Shown piece by piece: positions 28,320 through 36,878 of a stretch of DNA of 64,000 bases. Both the position numbers and the translations under genes were made by a program. Each line of letters opens with the position of its first letter. Positions within the stretch are counted from its first letter, which is position 1. The stretch covers positions 1,612,001-1,676,000 of the forward strand of contig NZ_CAAHFH010000001.1 of NCBI RefSeq assembly GCF_900890705.1, read 5' to 3'. The notes below the pieces were generated by a model, which searched no databases, was not told the DNA's origin, and worked only from the letters and a program-made list of their open reading frames with translations. This stretch comes from Pontiella sulfatireligans. GTDB taxonomy: Bacteria; Verrucomicrobiota; Kiritimatiellia; Kiritimatiellales; Pontiellaceae.

Positions 28320-29582
28320 TCACTTCGTAAAAACGGTTTTAGCCTGCGCTAAAGTGCATCCCAACAGTTCTCGCATAATCGTATCAAGCACCTCTGGGGA
28401 TGCCTTTATATGGAGTGTGGTCTGCGCGTGGGTATACGACTGTCCCGGCGCAAGAGCCAAGGCCGGACTCGATGATTCCAACTCATAAAATGGCCCAAGC
28501 GGAGCCACATCCGGAGCGGGAGCTCCATCATTATATGCATTGATTACATCCCCATCATATGGACGTTCATGATCCTCCCATTGCGACTTCACATACGGTT
28601 GTGACGCCGCATTCTCTGGCAGGGCATAGTGAATCAGCGTCAGCACACCCTGCGTCGCATCATAAGATCCCGCAATGGGTGTTGCCCGATTGGGCGGAAT
28701 TCCAATCTTAGATCGATACGCCCCGTCCGCCTTGAAAAAAATGGTCTGGCCCACCTGCTTAAGGCGGGTTTCATCGACCGCTCCAAAATAATCGCTACGC
28801 ACCACCGGCCCGGAGGCATCGGCTTGAAAAGGGATAACCACCACACTGTCTGGACTGTGCTTCAGCATACCCAACAACCAAATAGACGGGAGACCGGTAT
28901 CCTGAACCCAGGGAGCCTGCCCAATATTGGTCAGCTTGTTTTCCGTTTTAAACGCAACAAACTGCATCACCTTGGATTCCAGCACCGGCAGAATTTTCCC
29001 CAACATCTCCTGATTTAACAATGAAACCGTTCGCTCGATTCTGAGTTCAAAACAGAACCCCGCCTTATTCGTCAATTGACCCTTTTTTGTAAAGCTGACG
29101 GAATCGGGACTATGGGAAGACACCTCGAACGGCTCGGTATCAATCAGCGAAGGCGTCTTCCAAGATTCAAAGTCATACGCTAGAGTTTTCGGGCTAAAAA
29201 ACACGGAATATTGACCGCCCTCCGGGCCGATCCAAAAACGTTCTTCTCCGCCGAACACGTGAATATGCTGCTCCAAACCACCCCGCGCCGATTCGGGTTG
29301 AATTCCCCGCGCCACCAACGCGTGATTAATCCAACCAAACCCAATCCCCGCGCCCCCCGCGAGCGTACTCGTCATCACCCGGCCCTGATACTGCGGCACC
29401 ACCGCAATCTGCCGTTCCTCACGTCCGAGCACAATCACATCCGTCTGTTGCGCCAACAGTTTGACATCTTGCGCGAACGTGCGGACGTCCTGCCCCCCCA
29501 AGGCCCCCCATGCACTTAGACCCATACCTAAAAGGATCGTCCATCCCGTTTTCATTGCCCCGCGAGGCTTAACATAATCCAT
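28320..29582 (-). CDS. Exported protein, likely DUF6786/aldose-epimerase-like fold
   Basis: This 420-residue protein has a GGAGG site 9 bases before ATG 29582 and a hydrophobic export signal (TGWTILLGMGLSAWGALGG). Recognisable segments are GFGWINHALV, HIHVFGGEERFWIGPEGGQYSVFF, WIQDT-like WVQDTGLPSIWLLG and YVKSQWEDHERPYDGDVINAYNDG. These recall PVC proteins annotated DUF6786 with a galactose-mutarotase-like sandwich, but I hold that only loosely. No catalytic claim is made. It is transcribed between the GH29 gene (with its sulfatase-tail remnant) and the GH172-type gene. Confidence 0.6.
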   Translation of the reverse strand: MDYVKPRGAMKTGWTILLGMGLSAWGALGGQDVRTFAQDVKLLAQQTDVIVLGREERQIAVVPQYQGRVMTSTLAGGAGIGFGWINHALVARGIQPESARGGLEQHIHVFGGEERFWIGPEGGQYSVFFSPKTLAYDFESWKTPSLIDTEPFEVSSHSPDSVSFTKKGQLTNKAGFCFELRIERTVSLLNQEMLGKILPVLESKVMQFVAFKTENKLTNIGQAPWVQDTGLPSIWLLGMLKHSPDSVVVIPFQADASGPVVRSDYFGAVDETRLKQVGQTIFFKADGAYRSKIGIPPNRATPIAGSYDATQGVLTLIHYALPENAASQPYVKSQWEDHERPYDGDVINAYNDGAPAPDVAPLGPFYELESSSPALALAPGQSYTHAQTTLHIKASPEVLDTIMRELLGCTLAQAKTVFTK

Positions 29583-29667
29583 TTTGTAATTCCTCCATAC
29601 TTAATACAGTGTGCGCCTATCATCGTAACGACAGGTTCCCATGTTCCGCAAAAGAGCCCCAGTCCAA

Positions 29668-29790
29668 ATCACGCCGCCTATTAAAAGCATACATTTCTTG
29701 GGCAACTCTGTTTGACCGAACAGGAAATCACATGCTATCCCGACGCTTTTCCCATTGCCGAGCATTCCAATTCACAGAGAACACAGGCGG
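29668..29790 (-). pseudogene. Remnant 3' end of a sulfatase gene
   Basis: Read on the minus strand, this stretch encodes a VNWN-x-x-QWEK-x-RDSM-stop ending. It matches the end of the sulfatase at 31339 (VSWNTNQWEKLRDSM, stop), and the similarity continues about 60 bases past the stop. No upstream coding frame exists. The intact sulfatase lies just 5' of the GH29 gene and this fragment just 3' of it, so the GH29 gene is bracketed by two copies of a sulfatase end. Confidence 0.75.
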
Positions 29791-29852
29791 TCAGTAATCC
29801 GTAGACTGGAACAGGCGTTACTGAATTGAAACCCCGGGATCAGTCATACGGT

Positions 29853-31271
29853 CTAAAACGTCAGAAACTCCGTGGCCTCAATTTCCATGGCGGACTGCTT
29901 TAGTTTTAAGCAAACAATGGCATCAATTTCGCGAGTCGCATTGTCATCCAGCGTGATTTTGGTATTCCCTGCCTTTGCTGTGCCTAGTTCAACATTTCCT
30001 CCCGTCAGGACTTCGTACTCCAGAATTTCACTTCTTAAAAGCGGAAGGAGCGCCTGCTTTTCACTATTCAGCAGGTGGATATAGATCGTCCGGCCTTTAC
30101 GGGTAGAGAGCACGTTGCCCTGGGGTTTGAAAGGACCCCCGTGGGTCTCATAAATGCTTTCGCCGTATTGCTTGAGCCAATCCCCCATTTCCCGCAAGCG
30201 CGAAGCCTGACGGGGTTCAATAATACCTGCCGCAGTGGGGCCAACATTGTACAGAAAGTTTCCATTTCCACCGGCCGCATTTATCAGAATCTGCATGCTG
30301 GTTTTAAATGACTTCATGTTGTCATCTGCCTTCCAAGCCCACTGATTGCAGATCGTATCACACGTCTCCCAAGGCGTTTCAGAGTAGTTCCCCATCTTCT
30401 TTTCTGGAGTGTCCCAGTCTCCAGTTCTCTCTTCCCAACTTAGCTTTCCTTGCGTATGACGATTGAGTCGGTTGTTGATAACTAATTTGTCATCCAGTCC
30501 TTTTAAGTAGGCATAGATATCCGCGCCATCTTTTTCTGTCCAAGCTTGGTTTTCGTGCGGATAAGGCCAAACGTTGTCGAACCACATCAGGCGGGGCTGA
30601 TAACTTTCGATCAGTTCTTTGCACTGTTGTTTCATGAAGTCGTTATAGCGCATGATTTGTGCGTTGGTCGTCGGGCGGAAATCGAGGATTTCTGATTTTC
30701 CACTGGCGGTCGGTTCCCATACTCGGGTGGCTCGTCGGGGAGTCCAATCATAATGATACCAGTCGGGAACGCTATAATATGTGCAAAAGGCAATGCCCTC
30801 TTTTTTGCAGGCATCGGCCAGTTCGCGCAGGATATCGCGCTTAAACGGGGTCTGTGCAATGCTGTAGGGTGTATCCAACTGCTTGTCGGCACTGATCCAC
30901 GGGCGCTGCTGGGTAGGCCAAAGACAAAACCCATCATGATGTTTCGTCGTAATCACCAGGTATTTCATCCCTGCATTTTTTACGATTGAGACCCACTCCT
31001 CGGCATTGAATTGTGCAGGATTAAACTGTTTATAGAGTTCGTCGTACTCTTCAGTTGGAACCTCTCGGCCACGCGACCATCCAATTTCGGTGCCTTTTAA
31101 AGTGACGGGCCCCCAGTGTATAAACATCCCAAAACGCCAATCCTGAAATTCTTTCAGTGTGTCAGGATTCGTTTTAAGTTCCGGGTGGTATTTTCCTCCG
31201 CCACCGGCAAATGTTAAAGCCGTTGTTAAGGTTAATAATACAACGAGCAATGTAAGCGTATTTTTTATCAT
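29853..31271 (-). CDS. Exported GH29 alpha-L-fucosidase, second type
   Basis: This 472-residue protein has a signal peptide ending TLTFAGG. GH29 motifs are WRFGMFIHWGPVTLKG, AGMKYLVITTKHHDGFCLW, LMWFDNVWP with the likely nucleophile Asp, and GNGNFLYNVGPTAAG. It is only distantly related to the GH29 protein at 6134, so the two probably prefer different linkages. AAGGA lies before ATG 31271, 67 bases after the sulfatase stop. The pairing with a sulfatase immediately upstream suggests desulfation followed by fucose removal. Confidence 0.93.
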   Translation of the reverse strand: MIKNTLTLLVVLLTLTTALTFAGGGGKYHPELKTNPDTLKEFQDWRFGMFIHWGPVTLKGTEIGWSRGREVPTEEYDELYKQFNPAQFNAEEWVSIVKNAGMKYLVITTKHHDGFCLWPTQQRPWISADKQLDTPYSIAQTPFKRDILRELADACKKEGIAFCTYYSVPDWYHYDWTPRRATRVWEPTASGKSEILDFRPTTNAQIMRYNDFMKQQCKELIESYQPRLMWFDNVWPYPHENQAWTEKDGADIYAYLKGLDDKLVINNRLNRHTQGKLSWEERTGDWDTPEKKMGNYSETPWETCDTICNQWAWKADDNMKSFKTSMQILINAAGGNGNFLYNVGPTAAGIIEPRQASRLREMGDWLKQYGESIYETHGGPFKPQGNVLSTRKGRTIYIHLLNSEKQALLPLLRSEILEYEVLTGGNVELGTAKAGNTKITLDDNATREIDAIVCLKLKQSAMEIEATEFLTF

Positions 31272-31338
31272 CCGATTCCTTTATTTACCCACTTATTAAA
31301 AAAGACCCCTTGGAAACTCTATTTTAGAGAACAAGAAA

Positions 31339-32898
31339 TCACATGCTATCCCTAAGTTTTTCCCATTGGTTCGTATTCCAGCTGACAGATGAAAGGGGCT
31401 CCTTCATTGGGGTATACCATTTCTTGACTGCTAATTTAAGCTCTTGAACCGTCTCCGGGTGCGCCCGACTTACATCCATAGATTCCCCCGGATCTGTTTC
31501 CATGTGGTATAGCGCAAGACGCGTATCGCGATGGGTATACTGCAAGGACCAAGGCCCTTTCCGAACCGTCCAACTGCCATCGGTATTCCGTCCGCTTACA
31601 GGCATTTCATCCTGTTTGCTCGTAATATAGTTCCAATAGCCCGTCCAAAAATTAGTATTGGAGTCGCCCCAATAAGGGGAATCGGGTCCCGCCCAAAACA
31701 ATACTTCATGCGGTAGCTGTTCTGTCTGCTTCGTTAATATGGGGATCAGACTCTTCCCATCCAGTTGCAGTGTTGTTGGAATTGGAATATTCGCGATATC
31801 CAAAGCCGTAGCAAAAGCATCCATTGACGAGGCCAGCCCGTCAAATACCGTTCCGCCTTCCAGTTTATTCTTCCAACACATCACCATCGGGATCTGTGTT
31901 CCCCCGGCCGAACACAAACTCTTGTACCCACGAAACCGGCCATTCAGTGGCTGCGGGGAATCCACTACGGCCCCATTGTCGCTCATGAAAACAATCAACG
32001 TATTATCCAATCGCCCCTGTTTTTCCAAGGTGCCGACCAGTCGTCCGATCCCGTCATCCACCGCCGCCAAAGAAGCATAGTAGTTATCCACCTCCGCATT
32101 TCCGGTGTTGAAGCGTTTTAGGTATTTTTCCGGCATGCGAGCTTCCAGCGGGATATGCGGCACATTGTAAGCCAGATACAGGAGGAATGGCGCTTCACGC
32201 CCTGTCCTCGCAAAGCTCAGGGCTTCTTCAGTCAACTGATCTACCAGGCACCCCTTCGCCTCGGCGAGATCCTTCCCGCGGAACAAGCTCGGCGAATCAT
32301 AGAGACTCGCTCCAGCCCCGTAATATCCGAAGAAATAGTCAAAGCCGCGATCATAGGGATGATAACCCGCCACGCACTGATCAATGCGTTGGTCATGATA
32401 ATCCCGGGACGTGGCGGACATGATCTTTTCCTTTACAAGTGCTCCAACATGCCATTTTCCAATCACGGCCGTTCGATAGCCTGATTGTTGGAATAACTCA
32501 GGAATAAAAACTTCATCCAAAGGCACGCCTTTATGCATGTCGTCATTCCAATAGATACCAAACCGTTGCGGATAGCGGGCGGTCATAATCGCGGCGCGCG
32601 ACGGCCCGCAAATCGGGGAGGCCACATGCGCATTTGTAAAACGCACCCCATCGGCAGCCAAGCGCTGAAGATGCGGCATCGAGATTTTTGCCGCCTGTTC
32701 CGCCGCACCGGGAGGACACTCATATCGTGCTGTGTTTTGTTGTCTCGCAAAGGGTTTTTCATACAACTCCGGAGAAAACAGTGGCGTTTGGCCGTAGCCC
32801 TGATCATCGGTCAGAATGACTACAATATTAGGTTTGTCCGCGAAACAAATTCCCGCGCCAATCATCAGTAAAATCGCCGTTGTTTTTTTCAGTATCAT
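31339..32898 (-). CDS. Exported S1 sulfatase A
   Basis: This 519-residue sulfatase should hydrolyse a carbohydrate sulfate ester. Signal peptide residues 1-20 precede KPNIVVILTDDQGYG, the first metal-binding Asp pair. Cys97 in CGPSR is the residue to be converted to formylglycine. VIGKWHVGALV and VFMSDNGAVVDS supply further active-site Lys and Asp/Asn residues. ATG 32898 is chosen because a perfect AAGGAGGT precedes it; an upstream in-frame start at 32940 lacks one. The leader is almost identical to that of sulfatase B at 33344 although the bodies differ. The maturation enzyme is not in this window. Confidence 0.93.
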   Translation of the reverse strand: MILKKTTAILLMIGAGICFADKPNIVVILTDDQGYGQTPLFSPELYEKPFARQQNTARYECPPGAAEQAAKISMPHLQRLAADGVRFTNAHVASPICGPSRAAIMTARYPQRFGIYWNDDMHKGVPLDEVFIPELFQQSGYRTAVIGKWHVGALVKEKIMSATSRDYHDQRIDQCVAGYHPYDRGFDYFFGYYGAGASLYDSPSLFRGKDLAEAKGCLVDQLTEEALSFARTGREAPFLLYLAYNVPHIPLEARMPEKYLKRFNTGNAEVDNYYASLAAVDDGIGRLVGTLEKQGRLDNTLIVFMSDNGAVVDSPQPLNGRFRGYKSLCSAGGTQIPMVMCWKNKLEGGTVFDGLASSMDAFATALDIANIPIPTTLQLDGKSLIPILTKQTEQLPHEVLFWAGPDSPYWGDSNTNFWTGYWNYITSKQDEMPVSGRNTDGSWTVRKGPWSLQYTHRDTRLALYHMETDPGESMDVSRAHPETVQELKLAVKKWYTPMKEPLSSVSWNTNQWEKLRDSM

Positions 32899-33245
32899 AT
32901 CCACCTCCTTGTTTTTAAAAATGAGCGCCCATCCGCTCAAGAGCGGATGGGGCCATTCAAAATATCCTTTAGCGCGGCACGCTGCTGGAGCCTTCGACGC
33001 CCCATGCCTTATCGCCGCGAATTCGGTTGAGCAATTCGTAGAGCTCCTGTTCCTTCGCCCTAGCCTCGGACGACGGGTCGCTTAATAGATTAACGCGCTC
33101 GCCCGGATCTTTTTTCAGGTTGAAAAGCTGCTGCGGCGTTCCGCAAATCTGTCTGATCGTCAGCGACCTCTTGTTATCGGCGTCCCAGGTTTCTTTATTC
33201 CCGCCTCCGCCCGTGCCATCAATCAACTTCCATTCGCCCGTGGTC
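32831..33245. repeat. Direct repeat copy 1: sulfatase leader, intergenic region and sulfatase-C tail
   Basis: This block matches 34946-35363 in order and orientation. It covers the signal-peptide codons of one sulfatase, the intergenic bases beginning GAGCGCCC, and the last 90 or so codons of a sulfatase-C-type gene. About 115 bases in the middle of the tail look identical in both copies. Confidence 0.85.
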
Positions 33246-33286
33246 TCCGTCAGATCCATACTCAGACTCAAAATAAACAGTGTCAT
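32969..33286 (-). pseudogene. Orphan 3' tail of a sulfatase-C-type gene
   Basis: The frame encodes about 90 residues matching the end of the sulfatase at 35086: TGEWKLIDGTGGGGNKETW, then QQLFNLKKDPGERVNLL and the final RIRGDKAWGVEGSS. It has no sulfatase core, signal peptide or ribosome site, so it is a truncated duplicate. The first residues of the open frame (MTLFILSLSM) do not match the parent and mark the break. It lies directly 3' of sulfatase B. Confidence 0.87.
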
Positions 33287-33343
33287 TTTCGCGTCATTTT
33301 TCTATCGCCCTCATCATTCCATTCTTCAGTTCCGGCGCTTGAA

Positions 33344-35014
33344 TTATTTCTTTGATTCCTTTTTAGAACGCATGGCGTGGGAGATTTCAATCGCTTTGGC
33401 GCGATTCGCTTCGTCGTAGTCCCAGAACTCGTCGATCACTTGGTTGAGCGCGAACTTGGGATCGTCCTCGCCCAGCTCGGCGCGGCGGGCTTTCAACTGC
33501 TTTTTCAACTTTTCAATCTCCCCCGCATATTCCGGATTATCGTAAACGTTGTTATCTTCGGTCGGATCGAGCTTGAGGTCGTAAAGTTCCCAGCCGGGAG
33601 GCGTGGTGGGCTCGGTTTGACCTTTGTATCCGGTGCCATAGAACATAATGAGTTTGTACCGCTTGGTACGGATCGCGATGTGCGCCGGATTATCGTGGTG
33701 CGCCATGTGCATCCAATAGTGATAATAGGCCGCTTGCTTGGAATCCGCAGATTCCACACCGGTTTCTAGAATGCGTTTAAAGCTTTGTCCGTGCATATAG
33801 TCCGGCGTCGCGACGCCCGCAAAATCCAGCATGGTCGGCGCGTAATCAATATTCTCCACGATCGCTTTAGAGCGCCCCGTTTTTACCGACTTTGGATAAC
33901 GCACAATAAATGGCATCCGCATCGACTCCTCATACGCCCAGCGCTTGTCCTGATAGTCATGCTCCCCCAGATACATGCCCTGGTCTCCGGTGTACATGAT
34001 TACGGTATTATCGTAGAGCCCCTCCGCCTTCAGGTAGTCAACCACCCGCTTCAAATTGTCATCGACCCCTTTCACGCAGCGCAGATACGCTTTCAAATAA
34101 CCCTGATACGCATCGCCGAAGATTTCCTCGTCGGACTTCGACTGATCCAGAACCCGAGACCACGCCCCGCTCTTCGTATCCCGAACCCTAGACCACGCCC
34201 CGCTCTTCGTATAGTTGCGGCGCGGATTGCGGCGACCAATCGACGTTCCAATGTAGGGAACCAGTTCGTCGTTATGGCCGCGCGTGGCAATCGATCCATG
34301 GTTCTTGCGGTCACGCATATTGTCCGGCTCTGGAATTTCAACATCCGCCAAGTAGGATTCATAACGCGGCGCATATTCAAACATGTCGTGCGGCGCTTTG
34401 AAGTGAAGCTTCAGGAAAAACGGTTGTTTCGGATCACGCTTCGTCTTAAACCACTCGAGCGCCGAGTCAGCAATACAGTCCGACGAATGGCCTTTCATTC
34501 GAACCGCATCAGGACCACGTTTCTTGTTATTTTTTCCGCGAATCGTCCCGACTTTTCCCGTCTCAAAGAAAATCGGATCAAAGTATAAGCCTTGCGCGGG
34601 CAGCACTTTGTAGTAGTCGAATGTCGAGGGCCGCGCCTTCAGGTGCCACTTGCCGATGACTGCGGTTTGATAGCCCGCCTTCTTCATCTCCATGGAAAGA
34701 TATTGTTTTTCCGGCGGAAGGGTTTCGAGCAACGTAATGCAGCCATTCACCGCCGCGCTCTGTCCGGTCATGATCGCAGCGCGGCTCGGCGTGCAAATCG
34801 CATTTTGGCAAAACGCATTTTCCATCACCATACCCTCGTTCGCGATCGAATCGATCGTCGGCGTCGGGTTCAGCTTCGCGAGCCGACTATTGTAAACACC
34901 CACCGCCTGCGACGCGTGGTCGTCAGACATGATGAATAAAATATTGGGTTGGTCCGCGAGACAAATCCCCGCGCCAATCATCAACAAAATCGCCGTTGTT
35001 TTTTTCGTCCTCAT
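33344..35014 (-). CDS. Exported S1 sulfatase B
   Basis: This 556-residue sulfatase has its formylglycine Cys74 in CTPSRAAIMTG. SDDH near residue 30 and VIGKWHLKARP and YTGDQGMYLGEHDY supply the remaining site. The body is closely similar to sulfatase D at 39459, but the signal peptide is nearly that of sulfatase A. This is a leader-swap pattern. A GGAG site precedes ATG 35014. Residues near 268-290 contain a doubled 11-residue segment (TKSGAWSRVR, then TKSGAWSRVL) absent from sulfatase D. It sits between sulfatase C and an orphan copy of sulfatase C's tail. Confidence 0.93.
   Translation of the reverse strand: MRTKKTTAILLMIGAGICLADQPNILFIMSDDHASQAVGVYNSRLAKLNPTPTIDSIANEGMVMENAFCQNAICTPSRAAIMTGQSAAVNGCITLLETLPPEKQYLSMEMKKAGYQTAVIGKWHLKARPSTFDYYKVLPAQGLYFDPIFFETGKVGTIRGKNNKKRGPDAVRMKGHSSDCIADSALEWFKTKRDPKQPFFLKLHFKAPHDMFEYAPRYESYLADVEIPEPDNMRDRKNHGSIATRGHNDELVPYIGTSIGRRNPRRNYTKSGAWSRVRDTKSGAWSRVLDQSKSDEEIFGDAYQGYLKAYLRCVKGVDDNLKRVVDYLKAEGLYDNTVIMYTGDQGMYLGEHDYQDKRWAYEESMRMPFIVRYPKSVKTGRSKAIVENIDYAPTMLDFAGVATPDYMHGQSFKRILETGVESADSKQAAYYHYWMHMAHHDNPAHIAIRTKRYKLIMFYGTGYKGQTEPTTPPGWELYDLKLDPTEDNNVYDNPEYAGEIEKLKKQLKARRAELGEDDPKFALNQVIDEFWDYDEANRAKAIEISHAMRSKKESKK
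34150..34215. repeat. 33 bp tandem duplication inside sulfatase B
   Basis: Two adjacent 33 bp units differ by about three bases and add 11 codons in frame. The paralogue at 39459 has a shorter, unrelated loop at this place (YTQKWAKDPSLSDDE), so the duplication is lineage-specific. Confidence 0.85.
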
Positions 35015-35363
35015 ATCTATCTCCGTATTTTTATAAGTGAGCGCCCCATCCGCTCAAGCGCAGAAGGGACCATTCAAAAAATTAGTTAGCGCGGCACGTT
35101 GCTAGAACCTTCAACGCCCCATTCCTTATCGCCGCGAATTCGGTTGAGCAATTCGTAGAGCTCCTGTTCCTTCGCCCTAGCCTCGGACGACGGGTCGCTT
35201 AATAGATTAACGCGCTCGCCCGGATCTTTTTTCAGGTTAAAAAGCTGCCGCGACGTCGAACGGATCTCGCCCTGGACGAGCGTTATCTCGTTGTCGGCGT
35301 CCCATGTTTCTTTATTGCCCCCGCCGCCCGAACCATCAATCAACTTCCATTCGCCCGTATAGT
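34946..35363. repeat. Direct repeat copy 2: sulfatase leader, intergenic region and sulfatase-C tail
   Basis: This is the partner of 32831-33245. Here the tail is still part of the intact sulfatase C gene and the leader belongs to sulfatase B. Confidence 0.85.
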
Positions 35364-36705
35364 CAACCACCGCGAACTGCCCGGCGGCGGAGTGTTGAAT
35401 GAATCCCGCGCGACGCTTCTTCGGCATCGGCCGTCCTTCAAGTACGGGAAGAAAGCTCTCCGCGTCCGGCGCTTCATCCGCGGCCAGTTCATGCCCGATA
35501 TACTCGGCCATCGTCGCGAGGAAATCGCCCTGCCAACAGGCGTGATCCGTCACGCCCGGCGTCACAGCACCGGGCCAGCGCACCATGAAAGGAACGCGGG
35601 TTCCCCCTTCATAGCTGTCGCGTTTGATTCCCGCCCACGGACCATTTGCGTCATGCCCGTCCTTGATGCTTCTCTTAAAAGCGTTTTTCTCCGGACCATT
35701 GTCACTCGTGATAAAAACCACGGTGTTCGCCGCGAGGCTTGTCGGATCCTTCGGATCACCCAACGCGTTGAGAATTTCGCCGGTATAGTGATCGGTCTGA
35801 ACAATATAGTCGCCATAGGTCCAGCCCGCGGAACCTTCGAATTTTTTCTGCACGGTGTGCGGCGCGTGCGGCGCAGGCATGGGAACATAGAGGAAAAACG
35901 GCTTACCGTCCTGGTCGCGTTTCGCCATGATATCGCTGACCTTCGCGGCCTGAACCTGCAAATAGTCCGCGAAGATAAAGGTCGGATCGTTGACGCCGGG
36001 CCGGCCAAAACGCTGACCTTCCGCGAGGTCGGAATTCTTCGCGATCCGCGCCTGACTAAAGTCCACCGTGTCGTCTTTCACGATGCCGCCTTTGTACAGC
36101 GCGTGCACCTCGCCGTCCTTCGACTCGAGCCAGACGTAGGGAGGCATATCCAACGACGCGGCCGTGCCGAAATAATAGTCGAACCCGGCGCGATGATACG
36201 GCGTGGCCGTCACAGCCTTGGAAAAGTCGATTTTATTTGCCTTCAGCACCTTGGAATTGTTGCCCAAATCAACCGACTTGCCCGCGGGGCTTTGGAAACT
36301 CATGCCAATATGCCACTTGCCCACCATCGCGGTTTCATAGCCCTGCTTTTGGAACATCTTGCCGATCGTGAAGCGGTCTGCATCCATGAAAGTTTCACTG
36401 TATCCGCCGATCACGCCTTTCTTGAGACTCGTGCGCCAGGAATAGTGGCCCGTCATCAGCGAATAGCGCGACGGCGAGCAGACGCCATCCGAGGAGTGTC
36501 CGTTCGTGAAGCGTAGCGCGCCCTCCGCGAACCCATCCAGGTTGGGCGTCAGGCTTTTCGGATTCGACGGAAAATTCACGCCCATGTCGCCATAGCCCAT
36601 GTCGTCGTAATAGATCACCACCACGTTGGGTTTGGCGGAATCCATGTTGCCCGCAAAACAGGATGCGGCGATCGCCACGAACAGACCGGTTATTTTTAGT
36701 TTCAT
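35086..36705 (-). CDS. Exported S1 sulfatase C (arylsulfatase A-like)
   Basis: This 539-residue sulfatase has a signal peptide (MKLKITGLFVAIAASCFAG). The first metal site is in YYDDMGYGDMG and the formylglycine Cys76 in CSPSRYSLMTG. MVGKWHIGMSF and FITSDNGPEKN follow. ATG 36705 has GGAG 8 bases upstream, while ATG 36720 has none, so 36705 is preferred. The C-terminal 90 codons are duplicated as an orphan fragment at 32969. It is one of five different sulfatases here, which implies a substrate sulfated at several positions. Confidence 0.93.
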   Translation of the reverse strand: MKLKITGLFVAIAASCFAGNMDSAKPNVVVIYYDDMGYGDMGVNFPSNPKSLTPNLDGFAEGALRFTNGHSSDGVCSPSRYSLMTGHYSWRTSLKKGVIGGYSETFMDADRFTIGKMFQKQGYETAMVGKWHIGMSFQSPAGKSVDLGNNSKVLKANKIDFSKAVTATPYHRAGFDYYFGTAASLDMPPYVWLESKDGEVHALYKGGIVKDDTVDFSQARIAKNSDLAEGQRFGRPGVNDPTFIFADYLQVQAAKVSDIMAKRDQDGKPFFLYVPMPAPHAPHTVQKKFEGSAGWTYGDYIVQTDHYTGEILNALGDPKDPTSLAANTVVFITSDNGPEKNAFKRSIKDGHDANGPWAGIKRDSYEGGTRVPFMVRWPGAVTPGVTDHACWQGDFLATMAEYIGHELAADEAPDAESFLPVLEGRPMPKKRRAGFIQHSAAGQFAVVDYTGEWKLIDGSGGGGNKETWDADNEITLVQGEIRSTSRQLFNLKKDPGERVNLLSDPSSEARAKEQELYELLNRIRGDKEWGVEGSSNVPR

Positions 36706-36878
36706 GATTATTAGCTCCATATCGCGTCGAGACGCTTCGACAAATTTTATATTAAATTCTATCGATTTAATTCAACTTCACTCACTATTTTCAGCGATTG
36801 TCGTAGTGGATTAATTCCCGCACCTTACACGTGGGGGAATCCCCTACAAACGCCAGAAGCATGGACATCAAAAAAAAC

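Noticed and set aside
34150..34215. CRISPR-like repeat
   Set aside because: There are only two adjacent copies with no spacer, in frame within a sulfatase gene.
35392..36516. 374-codon open frame on the plus strand
   Set aside because: It is fully antisense to sulfatase C, which has a signal peptide, an intact active site and a ribosome site. The antisense translation is arginine/histidine-rich with no family resemblance.
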